Assembly (NCBI RefSeq): GCF_011008845.1
Contig: NZ_JAAIWM010000004.1
Location: 186,001 to 250,000, forward strand
Direction of reading: 5' to 3'
DNA length: 64,000 nt
DNA from: Bacillus mesophilus
GTDB lineage: Bacteria > Bacillota > Bacilli > Bacillales > SA4
The notes under the pieces were generated by a model. The model saw only the letters and a program-made list of their open reading frames with translations. It made no database searches and had not been told where the DNA came from. Made by a program: the position numbers and the translations under genes. This document shows, in pieces, positions 46,408 through 54,653 of this stretch (position 1 is the first letter of the stretch; every line of letters starts with the position of its first letter).

Positions 46408-46444
46408 ACACTCGCTTTCGCTTTCCCATCGTCAGCATAGCGAG
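46408..46444. repeat. Possible remnant of the GC-rich palindromic repeat
   Basis: ACACTCGCTTTC is identical to 12 bases of the core of the element at 14731-14913, and CTCGCT pairs with AGCGAG 22 bp later. It lies in a 245-bp gene-free stretch and may be a decayed copy; it is too short to be sure. Confidence 0.4.
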
Positions 46445-46453
46445 AAAATAAGA

Positions 46454-46480
46454 AAAAGGATGAACAAATGCTCATCCCTT
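46454..46480 (-). terminator. Terminator of the acyl-CoA degradation operon
   Basis: AAAGGGATGA and TCATCCTTT pair (one bulge) around an 8-nt loop and are followed on the minus strand by TTTTTCTTATTTTC, 8 bp after the esterase stop. Confidence 0.8.
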
Positions 46481-46487
46481 TCATTGT

Positions 46488-47441
46488 TTATGAATGTTCA
46501 GCAGGAATCACTGAAAATTGATTTTTTAAGTAACGAGCCGCTTCCCGGATTGCTTTTTCCCCATCCTCAATCACCTTAGTCATACACATAAAGCCATGGA
46601 TCATACCAGGATAACAAATATATGTGGTCTCCACTCCTGCATTTTCTAGCTTGTTCGCATAGTTTTCCCCACCGTCACATAATGGGTCATATTCTGCAGT
46701 TAGAATATATGCTGGTGGAAGCAATGCAACCTCTTCGTCAGGAATTAGCATGGGTGCCGCCAACGGACTTTGTGTTTCACTTGGCTGGTTAAAGTACTGT
46801 TGTCTAAACCACTGCATTGTTGATTTTGTTAGGTAATAGCCCTCACTATATTTTTCATAGGAATCTGTTGGCTCAAAGCCTGTTGAAGGGTAAAATAACA
46901 ATTGTTGCCCAACAGCAAAATCTTTTCTTTGATTTGCTAAATAACAGACAACTGTTGCAAAGTTTCCTCCTGCACTATCTCCACCAACAGCAATACGGCT
47001 TGAATCTATTCCTAGCTCCTGAGCATGATCAAAGACATATTTCGTAGCTAAGTATGCATCTTCTACACCTACAGGAAACCTATGTTCTGGTGCCAAACTA
47101 TAATCAACAGAAATAACTTTACACTGAGCTTCGTTTGCAAACATACGACAAAGAGGATCATGGGTATCAATGTTTCCAATTACCCATCCACCACCATGAA
47201 AATATACAAAAGCAGGTAAATCGGCTTGTTCATTTGGTGTATATATTCTTATAGCAATTTCTTCTTGATAACCCTGTATTTTTATATCCTCAACACTTAA
47301 TATGTCCTCAATCTTGTTTAATAGCTTCGTTGATTCTACGAAAGCTGCTCTACCTACTTGTAAATCCTGTTCCTCTATCGGTGGAAGATTTCTGGCCTTA
47401 AACATTTCTAACAAAGCAACAGCTTGTGGGTGTAAGCTCAT
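46488..47441 (-). CDS. Alpha/beta hydrolase fold-3 esterase (HSL/Aes-like)
   Basis: The 317-residue esterase belongs to the hormone-sensitive-lipase group. It has YFHGGGWVIGN (oxyanion hole), nucleophile in VGGDSAGGNF, aspartate in AEYDPLCDGG, and histidine in GMIHGFM. AGGAGG precedes the ATG. It is the last gene of the operon that starts at the sigma-54 promoter 54008-54024, so it could release the acyl substrate from an ester or hydrolyse a pathway intermediate. The natural ester is unknown. Confidence 0.9.
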   Translation of the reverse strand: MSLHPQAVALLEMFKARNLPPIEEQDLQVGRAAFVESTKLLNKIEDILSVEDIKIQGYQEEIAIRIYTPNEQADLPAFVYFHGGGWVIGNIDTHDPLCRMFANEAQCKVISVDYSLAPEHRFPVGVEDAYLATKYVFDHAQELGIDSSRIAVGGDSAGGNFATVVCYLANQRKDFAVGQQLLFYPSTGFEPTDSYEKYSEGYYLTKSTMQWFRQQYFNQPSETQSPLAAPMLIPDEEVALLPPAYILTAEYDPLCDGGENYANKLENAGVETTYICYPGMIHGFMCMTKVIEDGEKAIREAARYLKNQFSVIPAEHS

Positions 47442-47469
47442 TATTCTTTCCTCCTAGACTCAACACCTA

Positions 47470-47874
47470 TTATGAATAGGTTGAGAATTTGATTGATCCC
47501 TTTATTACTACCTTGTCATCCTGGTTTACAGCAGCGACATCAAAATTTAATTGTTCATCAGACATTTCTTTAAGTGTTGCTTTTAATGTAATTACATCAT
47601 TAAGGAACACCATACTTCTGAACCTAATTTGATAATCTTGAATAAATCCTTCTTCATAATAAGGAGTAAATAGCTTCGCTAAGTTACCCATTGTCCACAT
47701 TCCATGAGCAATAATTCCAGGCAATCCCGCTTTCTCCGCTTCCTCATCAATGGTATGAATAGGATTATAATCACCGGATGCTCCCGCGTATTTAATTAAG
47801 TCTAATCTAGATACAGGAGTTAATTGAATGTTCTCAAGTGACTCTCCGACTTGTAACTCTCTTAAACTAGTCAT
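47470..47874 (-). CDS. MaoC-like (R)-specific enoyl-CoA hydratase subunit
   Basis: The 134-residue hot-dog protein carries the hydratase-2 signature YAGASGDYNPIHTIDEEAEK (about 28-48), with the catalytic aspartate and histidine, and GIIAHGMW after it. It overlaps the FAS1-like gene by 4 bp (ATGA). Pairs of this kind form heterodimeric dehydratases in other bacteria such as mycobacterial HadAB. Here the pair should hydrate 2-enoyl-CoA to (R)-3-hydroxyacyl-CoA, feeding the FabG-type reductase encoded upstream. Confidence 0.87.
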   Translation of the reverse strand: MTSLRELQVGESLENIQLTPVSRLDLIKYAGASGDYNPIHTIDEEAEKAGLPGIIAHGMWTMGNLAKLFTPYYEEGFIQDYQIRFRSMVFLNDVITLKATLKEMSDEQLNFDVAAVNQDDKVVIKGSIKFSTYS

Positions 47875-48320
47875 ACGCTCATCGCCTTTCTTACAGCTTC
47901 ATTAATAATCACAACCTGGTCGGCTGTAAAGACAAGCTCTCCCGCTAAGGTTTCACCATATACCTTTATGACCAAGAAGCCCATATCCCCAAAACTACCT
48001 TTTCTCTCATAGTATTTACTTACTTCTTGATAGCATAGAAGTTCTTCCCCAACTAATAACGGTCTTTCATAATGAAAAACTTGTTCTCCGTGTATTAATC
48101 CTTTTGAAGGTAACTTCAAGTCATTAATCACACCGTAATCAAATACTCTCGGAAAAGTCGGAGGAGCTATATTTGCTTTATATCTTGAATGTTTTCCAGT
48201 TTCTTCATCAATAAAAATAGGATGAGGATCACCAATCGACTCGGCAAACTTTTTTACTGCTCCTCTTTCTACAACATTTTTAACTTTATTAGAACGCTTC
48301 CCAATCGAATCATGATACAT
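47871..48320 (-). CDS. FAS1-like/MaoC N-terminal dehydratase subunit
   Basis: The 149-residue protein matches the FAS1-like dehydratase (MaoC_dehydrat_N) domain: FAESIGDPHPIFIDEE (about 25-40) and IAPPTFPRVFDYG. Its active-site residues are reduced to the GDPHPIF motif, while the partner encoded next holds the complete one, so a heterodimer with one main active site is likely. A GTG at 48329 coincides with the Shine-Dalgarno GAGGTGA, so the ATG at 48320 is preferred. Confidence 0.83.
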   Translation of the reverse strand: MYHDSIGKRSNKVKNVVERGAVKKFAESIGDPHPIFIDEETGKHSRYKANIAPPTFPRVFDYGVINDLKLPSKGLIHGEQVFHYERPLLVGEELLCYQEVSKYYERKGSFGDMGFLVIKVYGETLAGELVFTADQVVIINEAVRKAMSV

Positions 48321-48336
48321 AAACTTCACCTCAAAA

Positions 48337-49101
48337 TTAATTTTTAGGTCCGCCTGCTACATAAATCACTTGCCCATTAACAAATGATGATTTTTCATCA
48401 GCAAAGAATGCTACAGCGTTGGCGATATCGCTAGGCTTTCCACTACGAGCTACTGGAATTTTCGCTACACTTGCATTAATTAAGTCGTCAAAAGAGATTC
48501 CAATTCTTGCGGCAGTTTCTCTTGTCATGTCAGTCTCGATAAATCCAGGTGCAACAGAATTAGCGGTTATACCAAATTTACCAAGTTCAATGGCAAGTGT
48601 TTTAGTTAACCCTTGTAAGCCTGCCTTGGCTGTTGCATAATTTGCCTGACCACGGTTACCAAGAGCAGAGGTAGAAGAGATATTAACAATCCTTCCATAC
48701 TTTTGTTCAACCATATACTTTTGAACAGCACGTACCGAGTTAAACGAGCCTTTCAAATGAACATCCATTACGGTATCCCAATCTTGATCTGTCATTTTGA
48801 ATAATAGATTATCACGAATAACTCCAGCATTATTAACTAGGATATCTATTGATCCAAAAGTATTATAAACCTCTTCCATCGCTTGCTCTACTTCAGCACC
48901 GTTTACTACATTCGCTACTTTTGTATAAAAGTCATACCCTTTTTCCGTTAATGCTGCACTTACTTCTTGTAGTGCTTCTTCGTTAACATCGATAATCGCT
49001 ACTTTTGCACCTTCTTCTGCAAACTGCTCAACGATTGCTCGACCAATACCTCTACTTCCCCCTGTGACAAACGCAACTCTTCCTTGAAATCTTCCTGTCA
49101 T
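48337..49101 (-). CDS. SDR family oxidoreductase, FabG-type 3-oxoacyl reductase/(R)-3-hydroxyacyl-CoA dehydrogenase
   Basis: The 254-residue short-chain dehydrogenase has TGGSRGIGRA (cofactor loop), NNAGV, serine in VNISSTSA and YATAK (catalytic tyrosine and lysine). Aspartate at the end of beta-2 (VAIIDVNEEAL) favours NAD over NADP, as expected for a catabolic rather than biosynthetic role. The ATG at 49101 has better spacing from GGGGGAGG than the ATG two codons upstream. No classic (S)-specific HBDH gene is in the operon, so this enzyme probably performs the dehydrogenase step. Confidence 0.88.
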   Translation of the reverse strand: MTGRFQGRVAFVTGGSRGIGRAIVEQFAEEGAKVAIIDVNEEALQEVSAALTEKGYDFYTKVANVVNGAEVEQAMEEVYNTFGSIDILVNNAGVIRDNLLFKMTDQDWDTVMDVHLKGSFNSVRAVQKYMVEQKYGRIVNISSTSALGNRGQANYATAKAGLQGLTKTLAIELGKFGITANSVAPGFIETDMTRETAARIGISFDDLINASVAKIPVARSGKPSDIANAVAFFADEKSSFVNGQVIYVAGGPKN

Positions 49102-49139
49102 TTCCATTCCTCCCCCTACTAACTTAATTATTCTATAAA

Positions 49140-50315
49140 TTATATAAATTGTCCTACCTTCACATGTCCTTTTAATAGATTTCTAGCAATAATTAAGCGT
49201 TGAATCTCATCCGTACCATCATAAATTCTCCAAAGTCTCGCTTCACGGTACCAGCGCTCAATTGGAAGTTCTCTCGTATAACCCATACCTCCATGGATTT
49301 GCAGCACACGATCAACTACGTTATTCCCCATATTTGCTCCATATAATTTAGCAATTGACGCTACGTGTCGGTTATCTTCTCCTTCATCAAGAGTAAATGC
49401 AGCATTTAAGACCAGCCATCTCGCTGCTTCTATTTCTACTGCTGAGTCTGCAATTTGCCATTGAATGGCCTGACGTTCTGAAATTGGCTTTCCAAAGGTT
49501 TCCCTTTCCTTCGCATAATCAATAGCCATCTGTAGGAGCCTTTCCGCAGATCCAACAGCTCTAGCTCCTACAATCCACCTAGCAAATCCAATCCACTCTA
49601 AACCTAGATTATATCCGCCGTTTACTTCTCCCAAGATATTTTCTTCTGGAACACGGACATTATCAAATACAAGCCCAGCAGGTCCCCATTCACCCATTGT
49701 ATGAATGTACTCAGATTTCCATCCCATATCTCTGTCAACGATGAAGCAAGTAACCCCATCTCGCCCTGTGGCTTGGTGTTTTTCCTTATCAGTAATGGCA
49801 ATAACCATTACAAAGTCCGCATCATTCCCACCAGTGATGAAGGTCTTTTCACCATTCAGTACCCATTCATTTCCATCCTTTACAGCAGTCATTTTTATGT
49901 TTCTAGTGTCTGAACCAGCACCTGGCTCAGTCATTGCAAAGCATGACTTCTTGTCACCGTTAATAGTTGGTAATAGATATTTTTGTTTTTGCTCATCATT
50001 TCCATAGTAAAGGATATTATCTGCCGATCCTCCAAATGTAAAAGGAACAAACGTTTTAGAAACCTCCATTAGCACGATAGCCATCATCATTTGACCAAGG
50101 TTTGCTCCACCATATTCTTCAGGTGTATTAATTCCCCAAAAACCAGCTTCCTTTGCTTTTAGCTGTAGTTCCTTCATTTTTCCTGGAGGAAGACTTGGCT
50201 TTCCTTCTCTTTCATTTCTAAGTACATCATTTTCAAGAGGAATTAATTCTTTTTCAACAAACTTTCGAATTGTTTTTTGAACCATTCTTTGTTCTTCTGT
50301 TAGACGTAAATGCAT
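49140..50315 (-). CDS. Acyl-CoA dehydrogenase with Asp at the usual catalytic Glu position
   Basis: The 391-residue flavoprotein is an acyl-CoA dehydrogenase: MTEPGAGSDTRNIKM (FAD contacts), GEKTFITGG, the C-terminal IHGGMGYTRELPIERWYREAR and YDGTDEIQ. In medium-chain enzymes the catalytic base is the glutamate of YEGT; here that position is aspartate (D366 with the start used). Aspartate is found in branches acting on bulky or unusual acyl-CoAs. GGAG stands 9 nt before the ATG at 50315, preferred over the ATG five codons upstream. It probably handles a different substrate or cycle from the enzyme at 51582. Confidence 0.9.
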   Translation of the reverse strand: MHLRLTEEQRMVQKTIRKFVEKELIPLENDVLRNEREGKPSLPPGKMKELQLKAKEAGFWGINTPEEYGGANLGQMMMAIVLMEVSKTFVPFTFGGSADNILYYGNDEQKQKYLLPTINGDKKSCFAMTEPGAGSDTRNIKMTAVKDGNEWVLNGEKTFITGGNDADFVMVIAITDKEKHQATGRDGVTCFIVDRDMGWKSEYIHTMGEWGPAGLVFDNVRVPEENILGEVNGGYNLGLEWIGFARWIVGARAVGSAERLLQMAIDYAKERETFGKPISERQAIQWQIADSAVEIEAARWLVLNAAFTLDEGEDNRHVASIAKLYGANMGNNVVDRVLQIHGGMGYTRELPIERWYREARLWRIYDGTDEIQRLIIARNLLKGHVKVGQFI

Positions 50316-50362
50316 TAAATACCACTCCATTCTCTATTTTTCTTTCATAACTTCATTGTCTA

Positions 50363-51547
50363 TTAAACTAGCTCTAATAGAACCGCCATTCCTTGCCCGC
50401 CACCTACACAAAGAGTAGCGATTCCTAATTGTTCTTCTCTTCTTCTCATTTCATAAAGGAGAGTTGTCATAATTCTACAACCAGTAGCTCCAAGTGGGTG
50501 CCCCAGTGCAATTGCACCGCCATTTACATTTACTTTATCTGGATCTAATTTAGCCTCTCTGATAACAGCAAGGGCTTGTGAAGCAAATGCCTCATTCAGC
50601 TCTATCAATCCAATATCAGATAAACTTTTATTAGTACGATTCAACAACAGATTAATTGCTGGAACAGGACCAATACCCATTACATTAGGAGAGACCCCAG
50701 CTGTTGACCAGTCTACAATTTTAGCAAGCGGAGTAAGGCCCAACTCCTTAGCTTTAGTAGCTGTCATAATCACCATCGCCGCTGCCCCATCATTACGACC
50801 ACAAGCATTTCCAGCCGTTACTGTACCATCTTCTCTAAATGCAGGCTTTAATTTTGCTAAAGCTTCCAATGTCGTATCAGGCCTCGGATGCTCATCTTGA
50901 GCAAAAAGTAATTCCTTTTTTCTATCTTTAACTTTAACTGCTATCGTTTCATCGTTATAAACACCAGTTTCTAATGCACGCGCTGCTTTTTGTTGGCTGT
51001 TAAAAGCAAATAGATCTTGATCTGTTCTTGAGATCTTATACTTCTCAGCAACATTTTCAGCTGTCATTCCCATACCAAGCTTTGTTCCGTATGTTTCCAT
51101 CGGCTGTTGGCCATTTTCAAGATTAGAGTCCACTAGAATAGGAGTTCCTTCACCAAACCTAGAATTTCGTAAGTATATAGGCGACTTACTCAATGATTCA
51201 GTCCCCCCAGCTACAATGATATCCGCTTGACCAAAGACTATTTGTTGTATGCCCGATGTAACTGCTTGCATTCCTGAAGCACAAAGTCGGTTTACAGTAA
51301 ATGCTGGAGCAGATTCTGGAATACCCGCTCGAAGCGCAGCAACTCTGGCAACATTTGAGGATTCAGTGGATTGACGAACTTCACCTAGGATTACTTCATC
51401 AACTTGTTCAGGAGATACACCAGCTCTTTCAATGGCTTCTTTAATGACAATCGAACCAAGTTCACCTGAGCTTATATTCCTTATTGTTCCGCCAAAGCGT
51501 CCAATTGGTGTGCGAACAGCACTAACAATTACGATTTCCTCCTTCAT
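50363..51547 (-). CDS. Acetyl-CoA C-acyltransferase (thiolase), copy 1
   Basis: The 394-residue thiolase has the acyl-enzyme cysteine in NRLCASGMQAV (about residue 88), NEAFASQ, HPLGATGCRI, and the second cysteine in CVGGGQGMA. All four active-site motifs are intact. GGGAGG precedes the ATG. It lies between two acyl-CoA dehydrogenase genes and is clearly paralogous to the thiolase at 52771. It should cleave a 3-oxoacyl-CoA with CoA; length and motifs do not tell the preferred chain. Confidence 0.93.
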   Translation of the reverse strand: MKEEIVIVSAVRTPIGRFGGTIRNISSGELGSIVIKEAIERAGVSPEQVDEVILGEVRQSTESSNVARVAALRAGIPESAPAFTVNRLCASGMQAVTSGIQQIVFGQADIIVAGGTESLSKSPIYLRNSRFGEGTPILVDSNLENGQQPMETYGTKLGMGMTAENVAEKYKISRTDQDLFAFNSQQKAARALETGVYNDETIAVKVKDRKKELLFAQDEHPRPDTTLEALAKLKPAFREDGTVTAGNACGRNDGAAAMVIMTATKAKELGLTPLAKIVDWSTAGVSPNVMGIGPVPAINLLLNRTNKSLSDIGLIELNEAFASQALAVIREAKLDPDKVNVNGGAIALGHPLGATGCRIMTTLLYEMRRREEQLGIATLCVGGGQGMAVLLELV

Positions 51548-51581
51548 GCATTACCTCCCTATAACACCTGTCTATTTAGAA

Positions 51582-52730
51582 TTAGCTATACTCTTTTCTT
51601 AATTGAGCGGCTATAATGTTTTTTTGAATCTCAGAGGTCCCCTCATAAATTCTTGTAATCCTTGCATCTCGGTAATATCGTTCAACAGGAAAGTCTTTAA
51701 TATAGCCAAGGCCTCCGTGAATTTGTACGGCCTTATCTGCTACTCGGTTGTAAACCTCAGATCCATAAAGTTTTAGCATGGCTGCTTCTTTAATTACCTT
51801 CTCTCCACGTTCTACCATCCAAGCAACACGATAAGTAAACGATCTGAGCACCTCGATTTCTAAGGCTATATCAGCAAGCATGTGCGCAACGGCTTGATGT
51901 TCAATAATTGGCACATGAAACTGCTCTCTTTCTTCTACATGTGCCATACACATATCAAGAAGCTTTTGGGATGAACCAAGGTTTCTTGCTGCCAGACCTG
52001 CCCTTCCGTTTGCTAATATCTTTAGAGCATTTACATAACCTTGACCGATTTCACCAAGTACATTTTCTTCTGGGACTTCGCAATCCTCAAAAACAAGCTC
52101 TGCTGAATGTGATCCTCTCAATCCCATTTTTCGTTCAACTGCACCCACTTTAAATCCTGGCATTCCTCTTTCAACAATAAAAGATGTAATCCCCTTTGCA
52201 CCCTTACTTGAATCAGTAACAGCCATAACAGTAAAGATGTCAGCAACTGTCGCATTGGTAATATAATGCTTGGTACCATTTAGGATATATTTGTCGCCTT
52301 TTTTTACCGCTGTTGTTTTAAGATTGGTAGCATGTGACCCGGCTTGAGGCTCAGTTAATGCAAACGCACCTATTAAATTTCCACGTGCCATCTCTGGTAA
52401 GTATTTTTGTTTTTGGTGCTCATTTCCCATCTCTACAATTCCGACTGAACCAATTCCCGTATGAGCGCCAATTAATGTCGTATACCCATTATGTGTTTTA
52501 CCGATTTCTTCATATAGAGCACATTTTCCAACCATTCCAATACCCAGTCCACCGTACTCTTCAGGAATACTTAAGCTAAATAAACCCATTTCCTTAGACT
52601 TTTCTATAATCTCTTGTGGAATATGATCCTCATCTTCTATTTGCATAGCATACGGCTCTATTTCGTTTTTGATAAAATCTCTAATATTATTTTTAAGAGA
52701 TACAATCTCTGCATCTAATTGAAAATCCAT
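51582..52730 (-). CDS. Acyl-CoA dehydrogenase, canonical type
   Basis: The 382-residue flavoprotein has ALTEPQAGSHATNLKT, GTKHYITNA, the QIHGGLGYIKDFPVERYYRDARITRI signature region, and YEGTSEIQ with the canonical catalytic glutamate. AAGGAG precedes the ATG. It follows the first thiolase (copy 2) by 40 bp in the sigma-54-driven operon. It catalyses alpha,beta-dehydrogenation of acyl-CoA with electron transfer to ETF; no etfAB genes are present in the window, so housekeeping ETF must serve. Confidence 0.93.
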   Translation of the reverse strand: MDFQLDAEIVSLKNNIRDFIKNEIEPYAMQIEDEDHIPQEIIEKSKEMGLFSLSIPEEYGGLGIGMVGKCALYEEIGKTHNGYTTLIGAHTGIGSVGIVEMGNEHQKQKYLPEMARGNLIGAFALTEPQAGSHATNLKTTAVKKGDKYILNGTKHYITNATVADIFTVMAVTDSSKGAKGITSFIVERGMPGFKVGAVERKMGLRGSHSAELVFEDCEVPEENVLGEIGQGYVNALKILANGRAGLAARNLGSSQKLLDMCMAHVEEREQFHVPIIEHQAVAHMLADIALEIEVLRSFTYRVAWMVERGEKVIKEAAMLKLYGSEVYNRVADKAVQIHGGLGYIKDFPVERYYRDARITRIYEGTSEIQKNIIAAQLRKEYS

Positions 52731-52770
52731 TGAATCACTCCTTCCTTGCTAAAGCTAATATTAAAGGCTA

Positions 52771-53934
52771 CTACTTTCTTTCTAGTGCAAGTGCAATGCC
52801 CTGACCTCCACCAATACACGCAGTGACTAATCCTTTCGAAACATTACGTCGTTTCATTTCATAAGCCAACTTAGTAACGAGCATACCACCAGTTGCAGCA
52901 ATAGGATGTCCGTGTGCGATTGCTCCACCATTTACATTAACCTTCTCCATATCAAGGTTTAACTCACGATCACAAGCTAGAACCTGTGCTGCGAACGCTT
53001 CATTAATTTCAATTAGATCATAATCACTAATTTCACTACCTGTTTGTGCTAAAAGCTTCTGTACAGCAGGTACAGGACCAATTCCCATGATGTTAGGATC
53101 AACACCTGCAATCGCCCAGTCTGTAATATAGGCTAAAGGCTCTAATCCTCTTTTTTGTGCTTCTTCTTCTGACATAATTACTAACGCAGATGCCCCGTCA
53201 TTGACTCCAGAAGAATTCCCAGCTGTTACACTTCCCCCTTGTTTGAAGGCTGGCGGAAGCTTTGCGAGATCTGATGAAGTAATTGATGGACGAGGATGTT
53301 CATCTGTTGTGAAAAGAAATTCCCCTTTTCTCGTCTTTAATGGAATGGGAACAATTTGTTCCTCAAATAAATTATTTTCCATCGCTGCCGCCATTCTTTG
53401 TTGACTTCTTAATGAGAACTCATCCTGCTCTTCCCTTGAAATTGAGTACTTTTCAACTAGATTTTCCGCAGTAATTCCCATCGGAGGATCACCTATAAAA
53501 TCCGGAGAAAGCTGACGGGAAACAAACTTAGGTGGCATTCTATCAAATGCACGTTCCTGTGGAGCTAATAAATAAGGAGTCCGTGACATACTTTCAGTTC
53601 CACCAGCGATAATGACATGTGCTTTTCCAGCTTCAATGGCTTCTGCAGCTAAAGCTACACTATTAATCCCAGATCCACACTGTCTATCAATCGTCAAACC
53701 TGGCACTGAAAAAGGAAGCTCAGCTTGAAGTGATGTAAGTCTCGCGATGTTACCTCCACCAGATAAGCAGTTTCCTAATATAACATCATCAACATCTTCC
53801 CCGTTAACATTTACACGCTTTAATGCCTCTTTTAAAACAATCGCTCCATATATTGAAGGGTCTAAACCAGCAAGTGCCCCTCCTTTCTTTGCAATTGGTG
53901 TTCTAACTGCAGATACAATTACGGCTTTTGTCAT
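52771..53934 (-). CDS. Acetyl-CoA C-acyltransferase (thiolase), copy 2
   Basis: The 387-residue thiolase has DRQCGSGINSV (acyl-enzyme cysteine, about residue 87), NEAFAAQ, HPIAATGGM and CIGGGQGIA, all intact. It is the first gene after the sigma-54 promoter at 54008-54024, with a leader of about 60 nt. The ATG at 53934 has AGAGG with a 9-nt spacer; the ATG three codons upstream touches the site. Two thiolases in one operon suggest two rounds or two chain lengths of beta-oxidation. Confidence 0.93.
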   Translation of the reverse strand: MTKAVIVSAVRTPIAKKGGALAGLDPSIYGAIVLKEALKRVNVNGEDVDDVILGNCLSGGGNIARLTSLQAELPFSVPGLTIDRQCGSGINSVALAAEAIEAGKAHVIIAGGTESMSRTPYLLAPQERAFDRMPPKFVSRQLSPDFIGDPPMGITAENLVEKYSISREEQDEFSLRSQQRMAAAMENNLFEEQIVPIPLKTRKGEFLFTTDEHPRPSITSSDLAKLPPAFKQGGSVTAGNSSGVNDGASALVIMSEEEAQKRGLEPLAYITDWAIAGVDPNIMGIGPVPAVQKLLAQTGSEISDYDLIEINEAFAAQVLACDRELNLDMEKVNVNGGAIAHGHPIAATGGMLVTKLAYEMKRRNVSKGLVTACIGGGQGIALALERK

Positions 53935-54007
53935 TTTGACCATCCTCTCGATTTATCGTTGCACAAGGAAATGAAACCCTTTTCATTTTTATACTCATCT
54001 ATATTAA

Positions 54008-54024
54008 AGCAAGAACTATGCCAA
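54008..54024 (-). promoter_or_regulatory. Sigma-54 promoter of the thiolase/acyl-CoA dehydrogenase operon
   Basis: Minus-strand TTGGCATAGTTCTTGCT fits TGGCAY-N5-TTGCW, with GG and GC separated by exactly 10 bp. It is about 70 bp upstream of the thiolase ATG and has the paired palindromes 54107-54141 about 85 bp further upstream. Confidence 0.85.
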
Positions 54025-54106
54025 CCAAACACATGAGGAAATCAAGCATTTGAAAATCTTTTAATTCAACAATGAATCGTATAAATAGCAATCTATTATA
54101 GAGATT

Positions 54107-54141
54107 GATTCACTTTTGAATCATTAATTCAAAGTTGAATC
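54107..54141. promoter_or_regulatory. Paired palindromes, candidate enhancer (UAS) for the sigma-54 activator, site A
   Basis: GATTCACTTTTGAATC (54107-54122), 3 bp and AATTCAAAGTTGAATC (54126-54141) both fit RATTCA-N4-TGAATY. The same 16-3-16 arrangement occurs at 61144-61178 upstream of the other sigma-54 promoter. It touches the stop codon of the thioesterase gene. Confidence 0.72.
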
Positions 54142-54550
54142 AATTTATTTCCTGACTTTTGGGATGGAGAATTTTAAATGTACCTGTACCCTTAGCGATG
54201 ACGTTACCTTTCTCATCTGCGATGATTCCTTCACCCGTTACAATCTTGTAACCAATGTGAAGCATATTAGCTTTTGCACTTAGGACTCCACTCGTGGCAG
54301 GTGATAGATACTGGATATTAAGATTAATCGTGGTCGATGGCAGGTTAACGATCGAAGTTATCGTAGCTCCAATAATATTGTCAATGAGGGTGGCAATCAC
54401 CCCTCCATGGACGGTGTCAATACCATTAATATGCTTTTCATCAATTTCAAGCTGCAGAATTACATCACCCTTCTCAAATTGAACAGTCTTTATTTCTAGT
54501 AAATTCGAGAACTCACTTTGGCCGATATTCTTAGTATAATTGGTGGTCAT
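54140..54550 (-). CDS. PaaI-like hot-dog thioesterase
   Basis: The 136-residue protein has a single hot-dog domain with IDTVHGGVIATLIDNIIGAT (about 47-66), the PaaI/4HBT_2 signature in which HGG and the following aspartate form the active site. AAAGGAG precedes the ATG at 54550; 24 upstream open codons have no start signal. It ends the ligase-liv operon, behind a terminator hairpin after the binding protein gene. Hydrolysis of acyl-CoA to protect the CoA pool is a reasonable role. Confidence 0.87.
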   Translation of the reverse strand: MTTNYTKNIGQSEFSNLLEIKTVQFEKGDVILQLEIDEKHINGIDTVHGGVIATLIDNIIGATITSIVNLPSTTINLNIQYLSPATSGVLSAKANMLHIGYKIVTGEGIIADEKGNVIAKGTGTFKILHPKSQEIN

Positions 54551-54597
54551 TATAAACTCCTTTCTCCATAAAACGAGTTGTATTTTCCCAAAAACAT

Positions 54598-54624
54598 AGA
54601 TGGTCGCATAAATACCGACCATCT
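54598..54624 (-). terminator. Hairpin between the Liv binding protein and thioesterase genes
   Basis: AGATGGTCG and CGACCATCT form a perfect 9-bp stem with a 9-nt loop, followed on the minus strand by ATGTTTTTGGG. It probably reduces read-through into the thioesterase gene. Confidence 0.75.
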
Positions 54625-54653
54625 ACAATTCTAGTAATATCAATTTTTGATTT

